Program-made: the position numbers and the translations under genes
DNA from: Elioraea tepidiphila DSM 17972
GTDB lineage: Bacteria > Pseudomonadota > Alphaproteobacteria > Acetobacterales > Acetobacteraceae
Assembly: GCF_000378465.1 (NCBI RefSeq)
Contig: NZ_KB899912.1
Location: 1-64,000, forward strand
DNA: 64,000 nt
Reading direction: 5' to 3'
In this document: positions 1-9,937 of the stretch, one piece after another
Position numbering within the stretch: position 1 is the stretch's first letter
How the letters are laid out: the number at the start of each line of letters is the position of its first letter
Notes under the pieces: model-generated
Databases searched by the model: none
What the model was told of the DNA's origin: nothing
What the model saw: only the letters and a program-made list of their open reading frames with translations

Positions 1-132
1 TGGGGCAAGGAGATCGGCGGCATGCGCCGCACCCTGCTGCGCGGGCTGGAGCGCGTCCAATGGAGCTTCACGCTGCGGGTCGCGGCCTACAACTTGATCC
101 GGCTACCGAAGCTGCTGGCGACGCCCCCCTAA
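1..132 (+). pseudogene. Transposase C-terminal fragment (IS5/IS1182-like)
   Basis: The window opens inside a reading frame that stops at a TAA at 130-132. The last 43 residues (WGKEIGGMRRTLLRGLERV... AAYNLIRLPKLL) match the C-terminal style of IS5/IS1182-group DDE transposases: a helical RRT/GxxR stretch followed by AAYNLxRxxxL. The catalytic core lies upstream of the window, so intactness cannot be judged. About 130 bp downstream, near 253-281, a sequence containing TTTCCGCAGCCTGCTAA resembles the terminal inverted repeat of such elements, which would put the right end of the insertion there. The family assignment rests on this short tail only. Confidence 0.55.
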
Positions 133-360
133 TCGCTGCCAAAATCCACCCAGGCGCGCCATCTTTCCGGCAGATCGCCGCCGGAAACCCAGCGCATCCG
201 CTCGCCAAACCCTACCCAACCGCCGCACAGCCCAGAAAAACCAAACCCATAGCGGTGAATTTCCGCAGCCTGCTAACCGGAGAACGGCTCGACCACGACC
301 TCACCCGCGTCCAGTGGAGGCGCCCATCGCCGCGGAGGAGAACGGACCGAGACGGGACGC
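133..360. other. Non-coding stretch after transposase remnant
   Basis: No credible gene is seen. The stretch is slightly less GC-rich than its surroundings. It probably contains the 3' flank and right terminal repeat of the insertion sequence, with the candidate end near 253-281, followed by spacer up to the tRNA-Ser 3' end. Open frames here lack a ribosome-binding site and have unnatural composition. Confidence 0.4.
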
Positions 361-450
361 TGGCGGAGGGAGTGGGATTCGAACCCACGACACGGTTTCC
401 CGTGTACCCGCTTTCCAGGCGAGCGCCTTAGACCACTCGGCCATCCCTCC
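361..450 (-). tRNA. tRNA-Ser (anticodon GGA)
   Basis: Read on the minus strand, the acceptor arm GGAGGGA (450-444) pairs with TCCCTCC (371-365), followed by discriminator G and an encoded CCA (363-361). The D-arm is GGCCGAGTGGTCTAAGGC. The anticodon stem CTCGC/GCGGG holds the loop CTGGAAA, so the anticodon is GGA (serine UCC/UCU). A long variable arm (ACACGGGAAACCGTGT) and a GGTTCGAATCC T-arm confirm a class II serine tRNA. It is followed by spacer before tatA on the opposite strand. Confidence 0.97.
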
Positions 451-621
451 GCGCTCGCGGCACGTTTACAGCCCCTCCCGCCCGCGACAAGAGGTCTGGC
501 CGCGCGTCCCCGCTCCGGCCCCTTCGCGAACCCCTTCCCTTGGGCTAGTGTCCGCCCCAGATAGGAACCGGGCCGGGCTGTCCCGGTTTGCGCGCTTCAA
601 CACGGGACGGACGCACACGCG

Positions 622-882
622 ATGGGTACCTTCAGCATCTGGCACTGGCTTGTCGTGCTGCTCGTCATCCTGCTGCTGTTCGGCAGCGGGAAGATCAGCG
701 GCCTGATGGGCGATCTGGCCAAGGGCATCAAGTCCTTCCGTCAGAACATCAAGGACGACAAGGACGAGACCCAGGCCGCCGAGGCCGATCAGAAGCCCGC
801 CGGCACCCTGCTCGGGCCGGAAGGCGCGCGCGAGACGGCGCGGACCGGCGAGCACGCCTCGTCCTCGGGCTCGCGGGGCTGA
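622..882 (+). CDS. tatA: Sec-independent protein translocase subunit TatA
   Basis: 86 residues. TatA forms the variable pore of the twin-arginine translocase, which exports folded proteins across the inner membrane. A short N-terminal segment leads into one transmembrane helix (about residues 7-24, [19 protein letters not shown]). The conserved FGSGKI hinge follows, then an amphipathic helix ([19 protein letters not shown]) and a charged, disordered tail. This is the standard TatA/E layout. tatB and tatC are not adjacent, so tatA stands alone here; in many alphaproteobacteria the three genes are clustered. One protein in this window (binding protein at 59050-60381) has an RR motif that could make it a client. 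Confidence 0.95.
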   Translation: MGTFSIWHWLVVLLVILLLFGSGKISGLMGDLAKGIKSFRQNIKDDKDETQAAEADQKPAGTLLGPEGARETARTGEHASSSGSRG

Positions 883-1025
883 CCGGAGCCTCGGCGTAAA
901 CGGCGCGTTGCCCTCCCCCGCGCCGTCCCCGTAGTCTGTGCGCCGCGCGCCCGCTGGAAAGCGGGGCGAGCGTGGTTGTGGCCGGCGCAGACCGGCCGCG
1001 GGGAAGCGGAGCCTTTGGGGGGCGG

Positions 1026-3005
1026 ATGGACAGGACCACACCGGCGGCCGAGGCCGAGGCGGCGCAACGCATCCTCGACATGGAGGTGCCGTCCAGCAAG
1101 CGGACGCTTCGGCCTACACTGGCCAGCGCCTTCCGCTGGCTCGGCATCGCCTTCGTCGCCTTCCACATGGTCGTCCTGTTGGTCTATCCGATCGACCCCA
1201 CGATCGCCCGGCCCGTCCATGTCTATGTCGGCGCGATCCTCGGCCTCGGCCTGTTCGCCGCCTCGCCGAAGAGCCGGCTCGACACGGTCGCCTGGTATGA
1301 CTGGCTGCTGATCGCCTGCTGCGTGGGCATCGTCGCGCATTTCGCCCTCGATGCCGACGGCATCGAGATGCGCGCGTTCATGGGGCCGAACGAGCGCGAC
1401 ACGGTCGTCGGCGTCACTGCGCTCGTGATCCTGCTCGAGTTCTCCCGCCGCACCGCCGGCCTCGCGATGCCGATCATCGCGCTCGTCTTCATCGCCTACA
1501 TCTTTGTGGGCCCCTGGCTGCCCGGCGCGCTCTACCACACGGGCGTGCCGTGGCGCGAGGCGGTGAACTTCCTCGCCGGCACCGAGGGGATCTTCGGCAT
1601 CACCACCTCGGTGTCCTCGACCTTCATCATCATGTTCGTCACCTTCGCCGCCTTCCTCCAGACCTCGAGGGCCGGCGAGTTCTTCAACGACCTCGCGATG
1701 GGCCTCGTCGGCTGGGCGCGTGGTGGCCCGGCCAAGGTGGCGGTCGTATCGTCCTCGATGTTCGGCGCGGTCTCGGGTTCGTCGGTCGCGAACGTGGTCG
1801 CCTCGGGCACTTTCACCATCCCGATGATGAAGCGCGCCGGATATGATCCGGATACGGCCGGCGCGGTCGAGGCGACCGCGTCGACGGGCGGCCAGCTCGC
1901 GCCGCCGGTCATGGGCGCGGGCGCCTTCATCATGGCCGAGGTGCTGGGCGTGCCGTACCAGGAGATCCTGATCGCCGGGATCATTCCGGCAGTGCTCTAC
2001 TACATCGCCTGCTACGCGCATGCCGATCTGCATGCGCTCAAGGCGGGGCTGCACGGCCTGCCGCGCTCGGAACTGCCGAACCTGCCGCGGCTGATGTTGA
2101 GGGCATATCTGTTCTCGCCGCTCCTGATCCTGATCGTCGTGCTGCTGTCGGGCTATTCTCCCTTCCGTGCCGCGGGCCTCGGTATCGCCGCCACGATCGT
2201 GATCATGTTCGCGACCTTTCTCGCGCACCGGCTGTTCATTGCGCGCAAGAATCTACTGACCGCCCTGATCGGAAGCCTCTGGCAGCTCTGGCTCGCGATC
2301 TGCGAGGCGCTGGCAGGCGGGTCGCGCGAAGCGCTGCAGCTCGTCGCGGTCTGCGCCACCGCCGGCATCGTCGCCGGTGTGATCGGGCTGACCGGGATCG
2401 GCGGCCGGTTCGCCACCATCCTGCTGGAGCTCGGTGGCTCGGTGCCGCTGCTGGCGATGACCTTCGCCGCGATCGTCGCGCTGATTCTCGGCATGGGCGT
2501 GCCGACCACCGCGGCCTATGCGATCGCCGCGGCAGTGGTCGCGCCCGGATTGATCCGCATGGGCGTCGAACCGCTCGTGGCGCACATGTTCATCTTCTAC
2601 TACGCGGTGCTGTCGGCGATCACGCCGCCCGTGGCACTCGCCTCCTTCGCCGCGGCAGGGCTTGCGCGCGGCAGCCTCTGGGGCACCAGCCTGAAGGCGC
2701 TGAAGTTCGGCATGGCCACCTTCATGGTGCCCTACATGTTCTACATGAACCCGGTGCTGCTCGCGCAGGGGCCGCTGTTCGGCGTGTTCCAGGCTGTCGC
2801 GACGGCCGGAATCGGCGTCGTGCTGCTCGCCTGCGCGACCGAGGGCTACATGGGCGGCCGGCTCGGGCTGCCCCTGCGCGTCGCTTGCGGCGCGGCAGCG
2901 ATCATGTGCATCGTTCCGGAAGGCCTGACCGACCTGCTCGGCATCGGCATTGGCATCGTTCTTTTCGCATGGCAAAAGTTCGGACGCCGGCATGTGCCGG
3001 CGTAA
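1026..3005 (+). CDS. TRAP transporter fused permease (DctQ-DctM type)
   Basis: 659 residues, strongly hydrophobic throughout. TRAP transporters are binding-protein-dependent secondary importers of organic acids. The TAXI-type subfamily has its small (4-TM) and large (12-TM) membrane subunits fused, as this length implies. A DctM-like core is visible: SSSMFGAVSGSSVANVVASG near residue 240, GGQLAPPVMGAGAFIMAE near 290, and GMGVPTTAAYAIAAAVVAPGL plus ITPPVALASFAAAGLA in the C-terminal half. The start at 1026 (MDRTTPAAEAEA) is preferred over upstream codons because the extension has poor composition. The periplasmic binding protein that should partner it is not in the flanking genes, so the substrate cannot be inferred. 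Confidence 0.9.
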   Translation: MDRTTPAAEAEAAQRILDMEVPSSKRTLRPTLASAFRWLGIAFVAFHMVVLLVYPIDPTIARPVHVYVGAILGLGLFAASPKSRLDTVAWYDWLLIACCVGIVAHFALDADGIEMRAFMGPNERDTVVGVTALVILLEFSRRTAGLAMPIIALVFIAYIFVGPWLPGALYHTGVPWREAVNFLAGTEGIFGITTSVSSTFIIMFVTFAAFLQTSRAGEFFNDLAMGLVGWARGGPAKVAVVSSSMFGAVSGSSVANVVASGTFTIPMMKRAGYDPDTAGAVEATASTGGQLAPPVMGAGAFIMAEVLGVPYQEILIAGIIPAVLYYIACYAHADLHALKAGLHGLPRSELPNLPRLMLRAYLFSPLLILIVVLLSGYSPFRAAGLGIAATIVIMFATFLAHRLFIARKNLLTALIGSLWQLWLAICEALAGGSREALQLVAVCATAGIVAGVIGLTGIGGRFATILLELGGSVPLLAMTFAAIVALILGMGVPTTAAYAIAAAVVAPGLIRMGVEPLVAHMFIFYYAVLSAITPPVALASFAAAGLARGSLWGTSLKALKFGMATFMVPYMFYMNPVLLAQGPLFGVFQAVATAGIGVVLLACATEGYMGGRLGLPLRVACGAAAIMCIVPEGLTDLLGIGIGIVLFAWQKFGRRHVPA

Positions 3006-3034
3006 CCCCCTCGCGCGGGGGCGATGAACTTGCT

Positions 3035-3271
3035 ATGCAACGTTTCATCCTCGAAGTGCTGGAGAAGAGCAGCATGGTGCTGCTGGTCCTGGTGCTTCTG
3101 GTCGGACTCATCGCCGGCTACACCACGGGTGGTGTGATCGGCGCGATCGTCGGGCTGATCGCCGCTACCGTCATCGGGGTCATGACGTTCGGCGTGCTGT
3201 TCGTGCTGCTCGAGATGAACGAGAGCCTGCGGGCGATCCGCCAGCAGGTGGAGGGCGGGCGCAAGCTTTGA
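3035..3271 (+). CDS. Small two-helix membrane protein
   Basis: 78 residues, beginning MQRFILEVLEKSS. Two adjacent hydrophobic segments (about residues 14-33 and 36-56) are separated by a Gly/Thr-rich turn (GYTTGGVIGAIVG). An amphipathic charged tail (EMNESLRAIRQQVEGGRK) follows. I do not recognise a named family. It begins 29 bp after the TRAP permease stop and could be co-transcribed with it. No catalytic motif is visible. The start is chosen where the natural composition begins; upstream in-frame sequence is the TRAP gene read out of frame. Confidence 0.6.
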   Translation: MQRFILEVLEKSSMVLLVLVLLVGLIAGYTTGGVIGAIVGLIAATVIGVMTFGVLFVLLEMNESLRAIRQQVEGGRKL

Positions 3272-3448
3272 TCCGACGGCCGGTCAGGCGTCGCGCCTGA
3301 CCGGCCGACGAGCGCATGACCGAGCCAGCGCCACCCGGCCGGATCGGCGGCCGCGCTGGTTCCGGTCGGCGCCAGCGCAGGAACCGGACGGAACGTGCGG
3401 GCGTCGATCGGGTCCGCACGGACCATCGTGGCGTGCTAAGCGACAACC

Positions 3449-5263
3449 ATGGCGCGAACCGCCCGAGTCGCCCCGAAGCGGAAGCCGGCCACGGCACGCA
3501 CCCCCGCGGCGCGCCGGCCGCCGCGCCGACGCTTCCGGCTGGTCCGCTGGGTGGTGCTCGCGACGCTCTGGGGCACGCTCGCGCTCGGTGGCGTGCTCGC
3601 CTGGCTCGCCTGGGACCTGCCGCACCCCGCCGCCGCGCTTGAAGCCACACGCCGCCCGGGCGTGACCCTGCTCGACACCGAGGGCGGCGTGCTCGCCCGC
3701 TCCGGCGACCTCTACGGCGAGACCGTGCAGGTGCGCGACCTGCCGGCGCATGTCGCCGACGCCGTGATCGCGATCGAGGATCGCCGCTTCCGATGGCATT
3801 TCGGCGTCGATCCGATCGGACTTGCCCGTGCCGCCTTCGTCAACGTCTCACAGGGCCAGGTCGTGCAGGGCGGCTCGACCATCACGCAGCAGGTCGCCAA
3901 GAACCTGTTCCTCACCCCCGACCGGTCGTTCCGCCGCAAGGGCCAGGAGCTGCTGCTCGCGCTCTGGCTGGAGCGTGCCTTCGACAAGGACGAGATCCTC
4001 GCGGTCTGGCTGAACCGGGTCTATCTCGGCGCCGGCGCCTGGGGGGTGGACGCGGCGTCCCGGCTCTATTTCGGCGTGCCGGCGCGGCGGCTTTCGGTGT
4101 GGCAGGCCGCGGTGATCGCCGGGCTGCCGCGCGCGCCGTCGCGACTCAACCCGCGCGCCGATCCCGCGGCCGCGATCGCGCGGGGCCGCGTCGTGCTGGC
4201 CGCCATGGTCGAGGCCGGGCTGCTCTCCGCCGAGGCCGCCCGCCGCGCCGAGGCCGAGGCCGCGCGCGGCTTCGCCCCCGCCCCGCCGCGCGGCGCCGGC
4301 TGGTTCGCGGTCTGGGCGCAGGATCGGCTGGGCGCGCTGCCGACCGACCACAGTGGCGACCTGCTGCTGCGCACCACCCTCGATCCGCGGCTGCAATCGC
4401 GTGCGGAGGACCGGCTCGCGGCGCTGCTCGCGGGCGAGGGCGCGCGGCTCGGCGTCGGCGAAGGCGCCGTGGTGGCGCTGGATGCCGAAACCGGCGCGGT
4501 GCGGGCGATGGTGGGTGGCCGCGAGCCGCGCGCGGGCGGGTTCAACCGCGCGACCGGCGCGCGCCGCCAGCCGGGCAGCGCCTTCAAGCCGTTCGTGTGG
4601 CTGGCCGCGCTGGAGGCGGGAATGACGCCGGCCACCATGCTGGAGGATCGGCCGGTCACGATCGGCGGCTGGCGACCCGAGAACATCGACGGCCGGTTCC
4701 GCGGCCCCGTTTCGCTCGCCGATGCGCTCGCCCAGTCGATCAACACCATCGCCGCCCAGATCGTCGCCGAGGTCGGGGCTGCCCGCGTGGCTGCGGCGGC
4801 GCGCCGCGTCGGCATCGTCTCGGACCAGCCGCGCGATGCGACGATCGCGCTCGGCACCGGCGAGGTGGGCTTGCTCGAGCTTGCCGCCGCCTACGCCCCC
4901 TTCGTCAATGGCGGCCGAGCCGTCGTGCCGCACGGCGTGCTGCGCGCCGAGGCCGGCGGTCGGATCGTGTGGCGTCGCGAGACGAGCACGGTGCGGGCGA
5001 TCCCCGAGGAGCGCGCGGCGCAGATCGCAGCCATGCTGCGCAATGCGGTCGAGCGCGGCACCGGCCGGGCCGCCGCCATCCCCGGCCGCGCGGTCGCGGG
5101 CAAGACCGGCACCACCCAGGGCTTCCGCGATGCCTGGTTCATCGGCGCGGTGGATGGACTGGTCATCGGCGTCTGGCTCGGCAACGACGATGCGAGCCCG
5201 ATGCGTGGCGTCACCGGCGGCACCCTGCCCGCGCGGCTGTTCCGCGAGATTGCCGGACGCTGA
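3449..5263 (+). CDS. Bifunctional penicillin-binding protein (PBP1A/1C family)
   Basis: 604 residues. It polymerises lipid II glycan and cross-links stem peptides in the periplasm. A basic cytoplasmic tail precedes a single TM anchor (about residues 30-52). The GT51 transglycosylase follows, with the [19 protein letters not shown] motif (catalytic Glu) near residue 110 and [12 protein letters not shown] near 142. The transpeptidase shows SxxK as GSAFKPF near 376, SxN as SINT near 430, and KTGTT near 552. It is shorter than classical PBP1A (usually over 700 residues) and has no obvious OB-like insert or long C-terminal tail, so a compact PBP1A/1C-type enzyme fits best. It is monocistronic, about 180 bp after the small membrane protein gene. 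Confidence 0.93.
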   Translation: MARTARVAPKRKPATARTPAARRPPRRRFRLVRWVVLATLWGTLALGGVLAWLAWDLPHPAAALEATRRPGVTLLDTEGGVLARSGDLYGETVQVRDLPAHVADAVIAIEDRRFRWHFGVDPIGLARAAFVNVSQGQVVQGGSTITQQVAKNLFLTPDRSFRRKGQELLLALWLERAFDKDEILAVWLNRVYLGAGAWGVDAASRLYFGVPARRLSVWQAAVIAGLPRAPSRLNPRADPAAAIARGRVVLAAMVEAGLLSAEAARRAEAEAARGFAPAPPRGAGWFAVWAQDRLGALPTDHSGDLLLRTTLDPRLQSRAEDRLAALLAGEGARLGVGEGAVVALDAETGAVRAMVGGREPRAGGFNRATGARRQPGSAFKPFVWLAALEAGMTPATMLEDRPVTIGGWRPENIDGRFRGPVSLADALAQSINTIAAQIVAEVGAARVAAAARRVGIVSDQPRDATIALGTGEVGLLELAAAYAPFVNGGRAVVPHGVLRAEAGGRIVWRRETSTVRAIPEERAAQIAAMLRNAVERGTGRAAAIPGRAVAGKTGTTQGFRDAWFIGAVDGLVIGVWLGNDDASPMRGVTGGTLPARLFREIAGR

Positions 5264-5496
5264 GTCGGCGTTTCGTCGAAGGTGCGCCTGCACGCTGCGG
5301 GCGAACGGCAGGCCCCGGGAAACCGCTGCCGAATCATACGGTGCGCCAACGGTTTGGCACGTCAACGAAACGCGTCTGGCCATCGCGGTGCCGGACCGGA
5401 CGCGGGAGTCCTTCCGAGCACCAGGCGGCCGGCGGTGCCGCTTGATCGCGACCGCCGCCCCGGCTATCCGACGCGGCCCGCTGAAGGAGCACCCCC

Positions 5497-5772
5497 ATGG
5501 CCAAGGCCGCCGAGAAGCCGAAGACCGACGATCAGACCTACGGCATCGCCGCCGACCGGCTGCGCTCGCTCGTCGAGCGGATCGAGCGGCTGGAGGAGGA
5601 GCGGCGCGCGCTCGCCGGCGACATCAAGGACATCTACGCCGAGGCCAAGTCGGCGGGGTTCGACGTCAAGGTGCTGCGCCAGATCATCCGGCTGCGCCGC
5701 CAGGACCAGGCGGAGGTGGAGGAGCAGGAGAGCCTGCTCGACCTCTACAAGCGCGCGCTCGGCATGGGTTAG
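5497..5772 (+). CDS. gapR: GapR nucleoid-associated protein (DUF2312)
   Basis: 91 residues, nearly all alpha-helical. The core (AADRLRSLVERIERLEEER... DIKDIYAEAKSAGFDVKVLRQIIRLRRQD) is the DUF2312 signature. In Caulobacter, GapR binds overtwisted DNA ahead of replication forks and stimulates topoisomerases; that role is transferred from the family. A good ribosome-binding site (GAAGGAG) lies 9-10 bp upstream of the ATG. The stop codon overlaps the stop of the convergent YeeE gene by a few bases. The family is essentially alphaproteobacterial, supporting the taxonomic guess. Confidence 0.95.
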   Translation: MAKAAEKPKTDDQTYGIAADRLRSLVERIERLEEERRALAGDIKDIYAEAKSAGFDVKVLRQIIRLRRQDQAEVEEQESLLDLYKRALGMG

Positions 5773-6956
5773 GCCCGGCTCGGGCGCCGCCCGAGCGCCA
5801 CCACCAGCCAGTTGCCGGGCAGCGCCGCGGCGATCCAGACCCAGCCGTGCAGGCTGCCCGAGGCGATGCCCGAGACATAGGCGCTGATGTTGCAGCCGCC
5901 GGCGACGATCCCGCCCCAGCCGATCATCAGCCCGCCAAGCACCGCGCCGGACGCGCGGCCGGGGGTGAGCCCACCGCGCCGGGCGAAGCGCCCGGCCAGC
6001 GACGCGGCCAGCATCGCCCCTGCCATCAGCGCGAGCAGCATCACCGTGGTGCGGTCGGCGAGCAGCGGGTTGAACAGCCACTCCGCCCGTGTGGGCTCCT
6101 GCCACCAGCTCCAGAACGCCGGATCGTCCCAGCCCAGCGCCTCGACGGCGAGGCTGCCCCAGAGCGGCAGGGCGGCGATGATCCCCCAGGGCCGGCCGGC
6201 GAGCAGCAGGGTTGCGAGGTTGAGCAGCGCGAGCCCGACGGCGCCCCAGAGCAGCGGCCACGGCCCGCGCACGATCCCGCCCAGCGCGCCGCCGATCGGC
6301 TGCACCGCGCCGTGGCGGCGCCGTTCGATCGCCGCGGCAAGGAGCCAGGCCGCGGCCAGCACGGCGAGGGTCAGCGCGAGCGCAGGCGCGGTGCCGAGGC
6401 TCGCCGGCAGGGAGACGGCCGGCAGGCCCGGCCAGTCGCCCCAGAGATCGACCGTCAGCGCCGCCCCGGTCGCGCCCACGACCGCGAAGGCCAGCGTCAG
6501 CAGGGCGCCCGGACTCCCCGCACCCGCCGCGTAGCAGGTGCCGGAGACGCAGCCCGCCGCCACCTGCATACCGATGCCGAACACGAAGGCGCCGAGCACG
6601 GTCGCGAGGCCGAAGGGGAAGACGAAGCCGCGCACCTCGATGCCGAGGCTCGGCGCCGCGGCGAGCGTCGGCAGGAACAGGGCCGCGCCGAGGCCGAGCA
6701 GCACGAGCTGCGCGCGCAGGCCGGCCGTGCGCGCCTCGGCGAACAGGCGGCGGAACGCGCCGGCGAACCCGAACGTCGCGTGATGCAGCACGAAGCCGAG
6801 GCCCGCGCCGACCAGCCAGAGCCAGCCATGCTGGGCGCCCTGCGTGCTGCCGATCCAGGCCGCGCCGCCGAACACCAGCACGAGCCCGACCGCCAGCGCC
6901 GGCGAGATCGGCAGGGCGCGTGTCTCCGACACCGCAGTGCCGACGTGATCCCGCAT
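5769..6956 (-). CDS. YeeE/YedE family (TsuA-like) sulfur-compound transporter
   Basis: 395 residues with many TM segments and repeated Gly-rich half-helices. GxxCxxSGxC-type motifs are visible as GIGMQVAAGCVSGTCYAAGAG near residue 155 and GWGGIVAGGCNISAYVSGIASG near 350. These two cysteine-bearing loops are the hallmark of YeeE/YedE (DUF395) proteins, including the thiosulfate transporter TsuA. It is a full-length two-half form. No TusA-like partner gene is adjacent. The start (MRDHVGTAVSET) follows the only long natural frame. Uptake of thiosulfate or a related sulfur species is inferred from family only. Confidence 0.9.
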   Translation of the reverse strand: MRDHVGTAVSETRALPISPALAVGLVLVFGGAAWIGSTQGAQHGWLWLVGAGLGFVLHHATFGFAGAFRRLFAEARTAGLRAQLVLLGLGAALFLPTLAAAPSLGIEVRGFVFPFGLATVLGAFVFGIGMQVAAGCVSGTCYAAGAGSPGALLTLAFAVVGATGAALTVDLWGDWPGLPAVSLPASLGTAPALALTLAVLAAAWLLAAAIERRRHGAVQPIGGALGGIVRGPWPLLWGAVGLALLNLATLLLAGRPWGIIAALPLWGSLAVEALGWDDPAFWSWWQEPTRAEWLFNPLLADRTTVMLLALMAGAMLAASLAGRFARRGGLTPGRASGAVLGGLMIGWGGIVAGGCNISAYVSGIASGSLHGWVWIAAALPGNWLVVALGRRPSRA

Positions 6957-7051
6957 GCTGTCCCGGTCCTCCGCGCGGTGGAAGACCCTCTATATGGGGA
7001 TCGCGGGCAGCATCAATGCGGCCGCCGGCGCATCGCGGCCACCCGCCCGCC

Positions 7052-9439
7052 TCAATCCTCGTCCGGCCGGCGCACCAGGATCTCGCGCTTGCCGACATGG
7101 TTCGGCGGCCCGACCACGCCCTCCTTCTCCATCTGCTCGATCAGCCGGGCCGCGCGGTTGTAGCCGATCTGCAGGTGGCGCTGGATGAAGCTGGTGGACG
7201 CCTTGCCCTCGCGCGCCACCAGATCGACCGCGCGATCGTAGAGCGAGGCCTCGTCGCTCTCCTCGCCGGCGAGCGGCCCGCCCATCCCGGGCAGGGCCGC
7301 GGTCTCGCCCGCAGCGGCATCCGCCTCGGTCACCTCGTCGAGATACTCGGGCTCGCCGAGCTCGCGCAGATGCGCGACCACCGCCTCGACCTCGCCGTCG
7401 GAGACGAACGGCCCGTGCACGCGGGTGATCCGCCCGCCGCCGGCCATGTAGAGCATGTCGCCCTGGCCGAGCAGCTGCTCGGCCCCCTGCTCGCCGAGGA
7501 TGGTGCGGCTGTCCACCTTGCCGACCACGCGGAACGAGATGCGCGTCGGGAAGTTCGCCTTGATCACGCCGGTGATCACGTCGACCGAGGGCCGCTGCGT
7601 CGCCATCAGGATGTGGATGCCCGCCGCGCGGGCCATCTGCGCGAGCCGCTGCACGGCGGCCTCGATCTCCTTGCCGGCGACGATCATCAGATCGGCCATC
7701 TCGTCGACCACGACGACGATGAACGGCAGCGGGTCGAGGCTGAGCGGCTGGTCCTCCCACACCGGGCGGCCGGTCTCGGGATCGAAGCCGGTCTGCACGC
7801 GCCGTGTCGGCGTCTCGCCGCGCCCGCGCGCCTCGGTCACGCGCGCGTTGTAGCCGGCGATGTTGCGCACGCCGAGCTGGCTCATCAGCCGGTAGCGCCG
7901 CTCCATCTCGCGCACCGCCCACTTGAGCGCGCCGATCGCCTTGGCGGGCTCGGTCACCACGGGGGCCAACAGATGCGGGATGCGGTCATAGACCGACAGC
8001 TCCAGCATCTTCGGGTCGATCATGATGAAGCGGCACTCCTCGGGCGGGTGCCGCATCAGGATCGACAGGATCATGGTGTTGATCGCGACCGACTTGCCCG
8101 CGCCCGTGGTGCCGGCGATCAGCAGATGCGGCATGCCGGCGAGATCGACGATCACCGGCGCGCCGCCGATGTCCTTGCCGAGCGCGAGATCGAGCCGGCC
8201 CTTGGCCTTCGCCCACTCCTCCGAGCCGAGCAGTTCGGAGAGATAGACCGTCTCGCGCCGCGTGTTCGGCAGTTCGATGCCGATCGCGTTGCGCCCGGGC
8301 ACCACCGCGACGCGCACGCTGATCGCGCTCATCGAGCGGGCGATGTCGTCGGCGAGCCCGATCACGCGCGAGGACTTGGTGCCGGGCGCGGGTTCGAGCT
8401 CGTAGAGCGTCACCACCGGCCCCGGGCGGATCGCGACGATGCGGCCCTGCACGCCGAAATCCGACAGCACACCCTCCAGCATGCGCGCGTTCGCCTCCAG
8501 GCTCTCGGGCGAGGGGCGGCCGGGGCGCGTGGCGGGCGGCTCGGCGAGAAGCGTCAGCGGCGGCGGCACCCAGCCGGCGCCGGCGAGCGGCAGCGTGCCC
8601 TGGGCGGCGGCGCGCCTGGGCTCAGCCGGCGGATCGACGCGCGGCCGCGGGCCGCGCGGCGGCGGCGCGGGGTGTGGCACAGGGGCCGGCTCGTCGATCA
8701 CGGGATCCGGGCCGAGCCGTGGCTCGCGACGGAGAGCCGGCTCCTCGCGCGGTGCGGGACGCCGGAACGCCGCGATCACGCCCTGCGCCCACGAGCGAGC
8801 GGCCGTGGCCGCGCCGCGGGCACGTCGGAACAGCCCACCCGTGCCCCGCGCCGCCGCGACCCCGGCGCGACGCCACTCCAGCGGGCTGAGCCCGATCGCG
8901 ACGAAGGACAGCGCGACCGCGAGGCCGAGCGTGAACAGCGCCGCGAACACGGCGCCGAGCGGCCCGAGCACGGCATGGCCGAGACCGAGCGTCCAGTCCC
9001 GCACGAGCGGTCCGGCCACACCGCCGGGCCCCGCCGGCAGCGTCCCCCAGCCGCGGAGCGGCAGCAGCGCGAGCGAGGCTGCCACCAGCGGCAGGGCGGC
9101 GAGAAGGCAGGCGAAGCGCACCAGCGGTGCCCCCACCGCGCCGCGCGCGACCAGGGCGAAGGCCCAGCCGAGCGGCACCGCCACCAGCAGCCAGGCCGCG
9201 AGCCCGAGGCCCTGGAGGGCCGCGTCCGAGACCACCGCCCCGGTCCGTCCGGCGAGGTTGACCACCGGCTCTCCGGTCGCGGTGTTCAGCGAGGCGTCGG
9301 CGGGGTCGTGGCTGGCGAGAGCCACGGCCAGGGTCAGCCCCACCAGCGCGGCGATGAGCCCGAGCAGGTCGGCGAGACGCCGCCGCAGCAGGCGCGCGAG
9401 ATCGGCCGAGATCAGGCGGGGGGCGGCGTCTGTGCTCAT
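7052..9439 (-). CDS. ftsK: DNA translocase FtsK
   Basis: 795 residues. FtsK is the septum-anchored ATPase that pumps DNA and resolves chromosome dimers with XerCD at dif. Four N-terminal TM helices (about residues 20-190) are followed by a Pro/Arg-rich linker. The RecA-like motor has Walker [13 protein letters not shown] near 440 and Walker B-type [10 protein letters not shown] near 540, then [14 protein letters not shown]-terminal winged-helix gamma domain (residues 720-790, with [20 protein letters not shown]) reads KOPS sequences. The start [11 protein letters not shown] is preferred; an in-frame extension to 9511 has weak composition. The linker is shorter than in E. coli, as is usual in alphaproteobacteria. 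Confidence 0.96.
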   Translation of the reverse strand: MSTDAAPRLISADLARLLRRRLADLLGLIAALVGLTLAVALASHDPADASLNTATGEPVVNLAGRTGAVVSDAALQGLGLAAWLLVAVPLGWAFALVARGAVGAPLVRFACLLAALPLVAASLALLPLRGWGTLPAGPGGVAGPLVRDWTLGLGHAVLGPLGAVFAALFTLGLAVALSFVAIGLSPLEWRRAGVAAARGTGGLFRRARGAATAARSWAQGVIAAFRRPAPREEPALRREPRLGPDPVIDEPAPVPHPAPPPRGPRPRVDPPAEPRRAAAQGTLPLAGAGWVPPPLTLLAEPPATRPGRPSPESLEANARMLEGVLSDFGVQGRIVAIRPGPVVTLYELEPAPGTKSSRVIGLADDIARSMSAISVRVAVVPGRNAIGIELPNTRRETVYLSELLGSEEWAKAKGRLDLALGKDIGGAPVIVDLAGMPHLLIAGTTGAGKSVAINTMILSILMRHPPEECRFIMIDPKMLELSVYDRIPHLLAPVVTEPAKAIGALKWAVREMERRYRLMSQLGVRNIAGYNARVTEARGRGETPTRRVQTGFDPETGRPVWEDQPLSLDPLPFIVVVVDEMADLMIVAGKEIEAAVQRLAQMARAAGIHILMATQRPSVDVITGVIKANFPTRISFRVVGKVDSRTILGEQGAEQLLGQGDMLYMAGGGRITRVHGPFVSDGEVEAVVAHLRELGEPEYLDEVTEADAAAGETAALPGMGGPLAGEESDEASLYDRAVDLVAREGKASTSFIQRHLQIGYNRAARLIEQMEKEGVVGPPNHVGKREILVRRPDED

Positions 9440-9526
9440 GTTCCAGACGAACTCTACACGAAAAGTGCCTGGAATCGAACAGGGAACCGTGACGTCGGGG
9501 GGGGGTCGCAAGCTGAGCGCGCGGCC

Positions 9527-9854
9527 TCAGACGTATCCCGCGCCGGCACAGGTCCGGCAGATGATCTGCCCGCCGGCACAGGTGCATGGGACGCGGTCGG
9601 TCACGTATTCGACGTTGCCCTGCCAGTCGACCCGCAAGAAGCGGCTGGTGTGATAGCCGTCGCTCGCGCAGGCGGTCGAGCAGGATCGGCACGGCATCGA
9701 GAATCGCGCGGTAGAACGCCACCGCCTCGTCGATTTCGGCGGCCGTCGCGGGATTGCCGAGACCGTTGCGGAAAGCGGTGGCCAGCGCCAGCGCCCCTCG
9801 GTCCTGGGCGCGGTGCCCGGCAATGATCGCGCGGATCCGTGCGGTCCGGGACAT
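9527..9854 (-). pseudogene. Small zinc-ribbon protein gene with +1 frameshift
   Basis: Two overlapping minus-strand frames each look natural over only half their length. From the ATG at 9854 the first frame gives MSRTARIRAIIAGHRA... FYRAILDAVPILLDRLRE. Skipping one base at 9662 continues as DGYHTSRFLRVDWQGN and ends in a four-cysteine ribbon, CTCAGGQIICRTCAGAGYV. The joined product would be 108 residues. The cysteine pattern resembles DnaJ-type zinc fingers. It could be a decayed gene, a sequencing indel or a recoded gene; no classical slippery heptamer is seen. I do not recognise the family. It lies 87 bp upstream of the chosen ftsK start. Confidence 0.5.
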
Positions 9855-9937
9855 TCCCGACGCACTCCGCGGCGGACATCACGCGCCCGGACGGCGATCG
9901 GCACGCGGAAACCGCTCCGCCGCCGCTTGCCCTGGCG

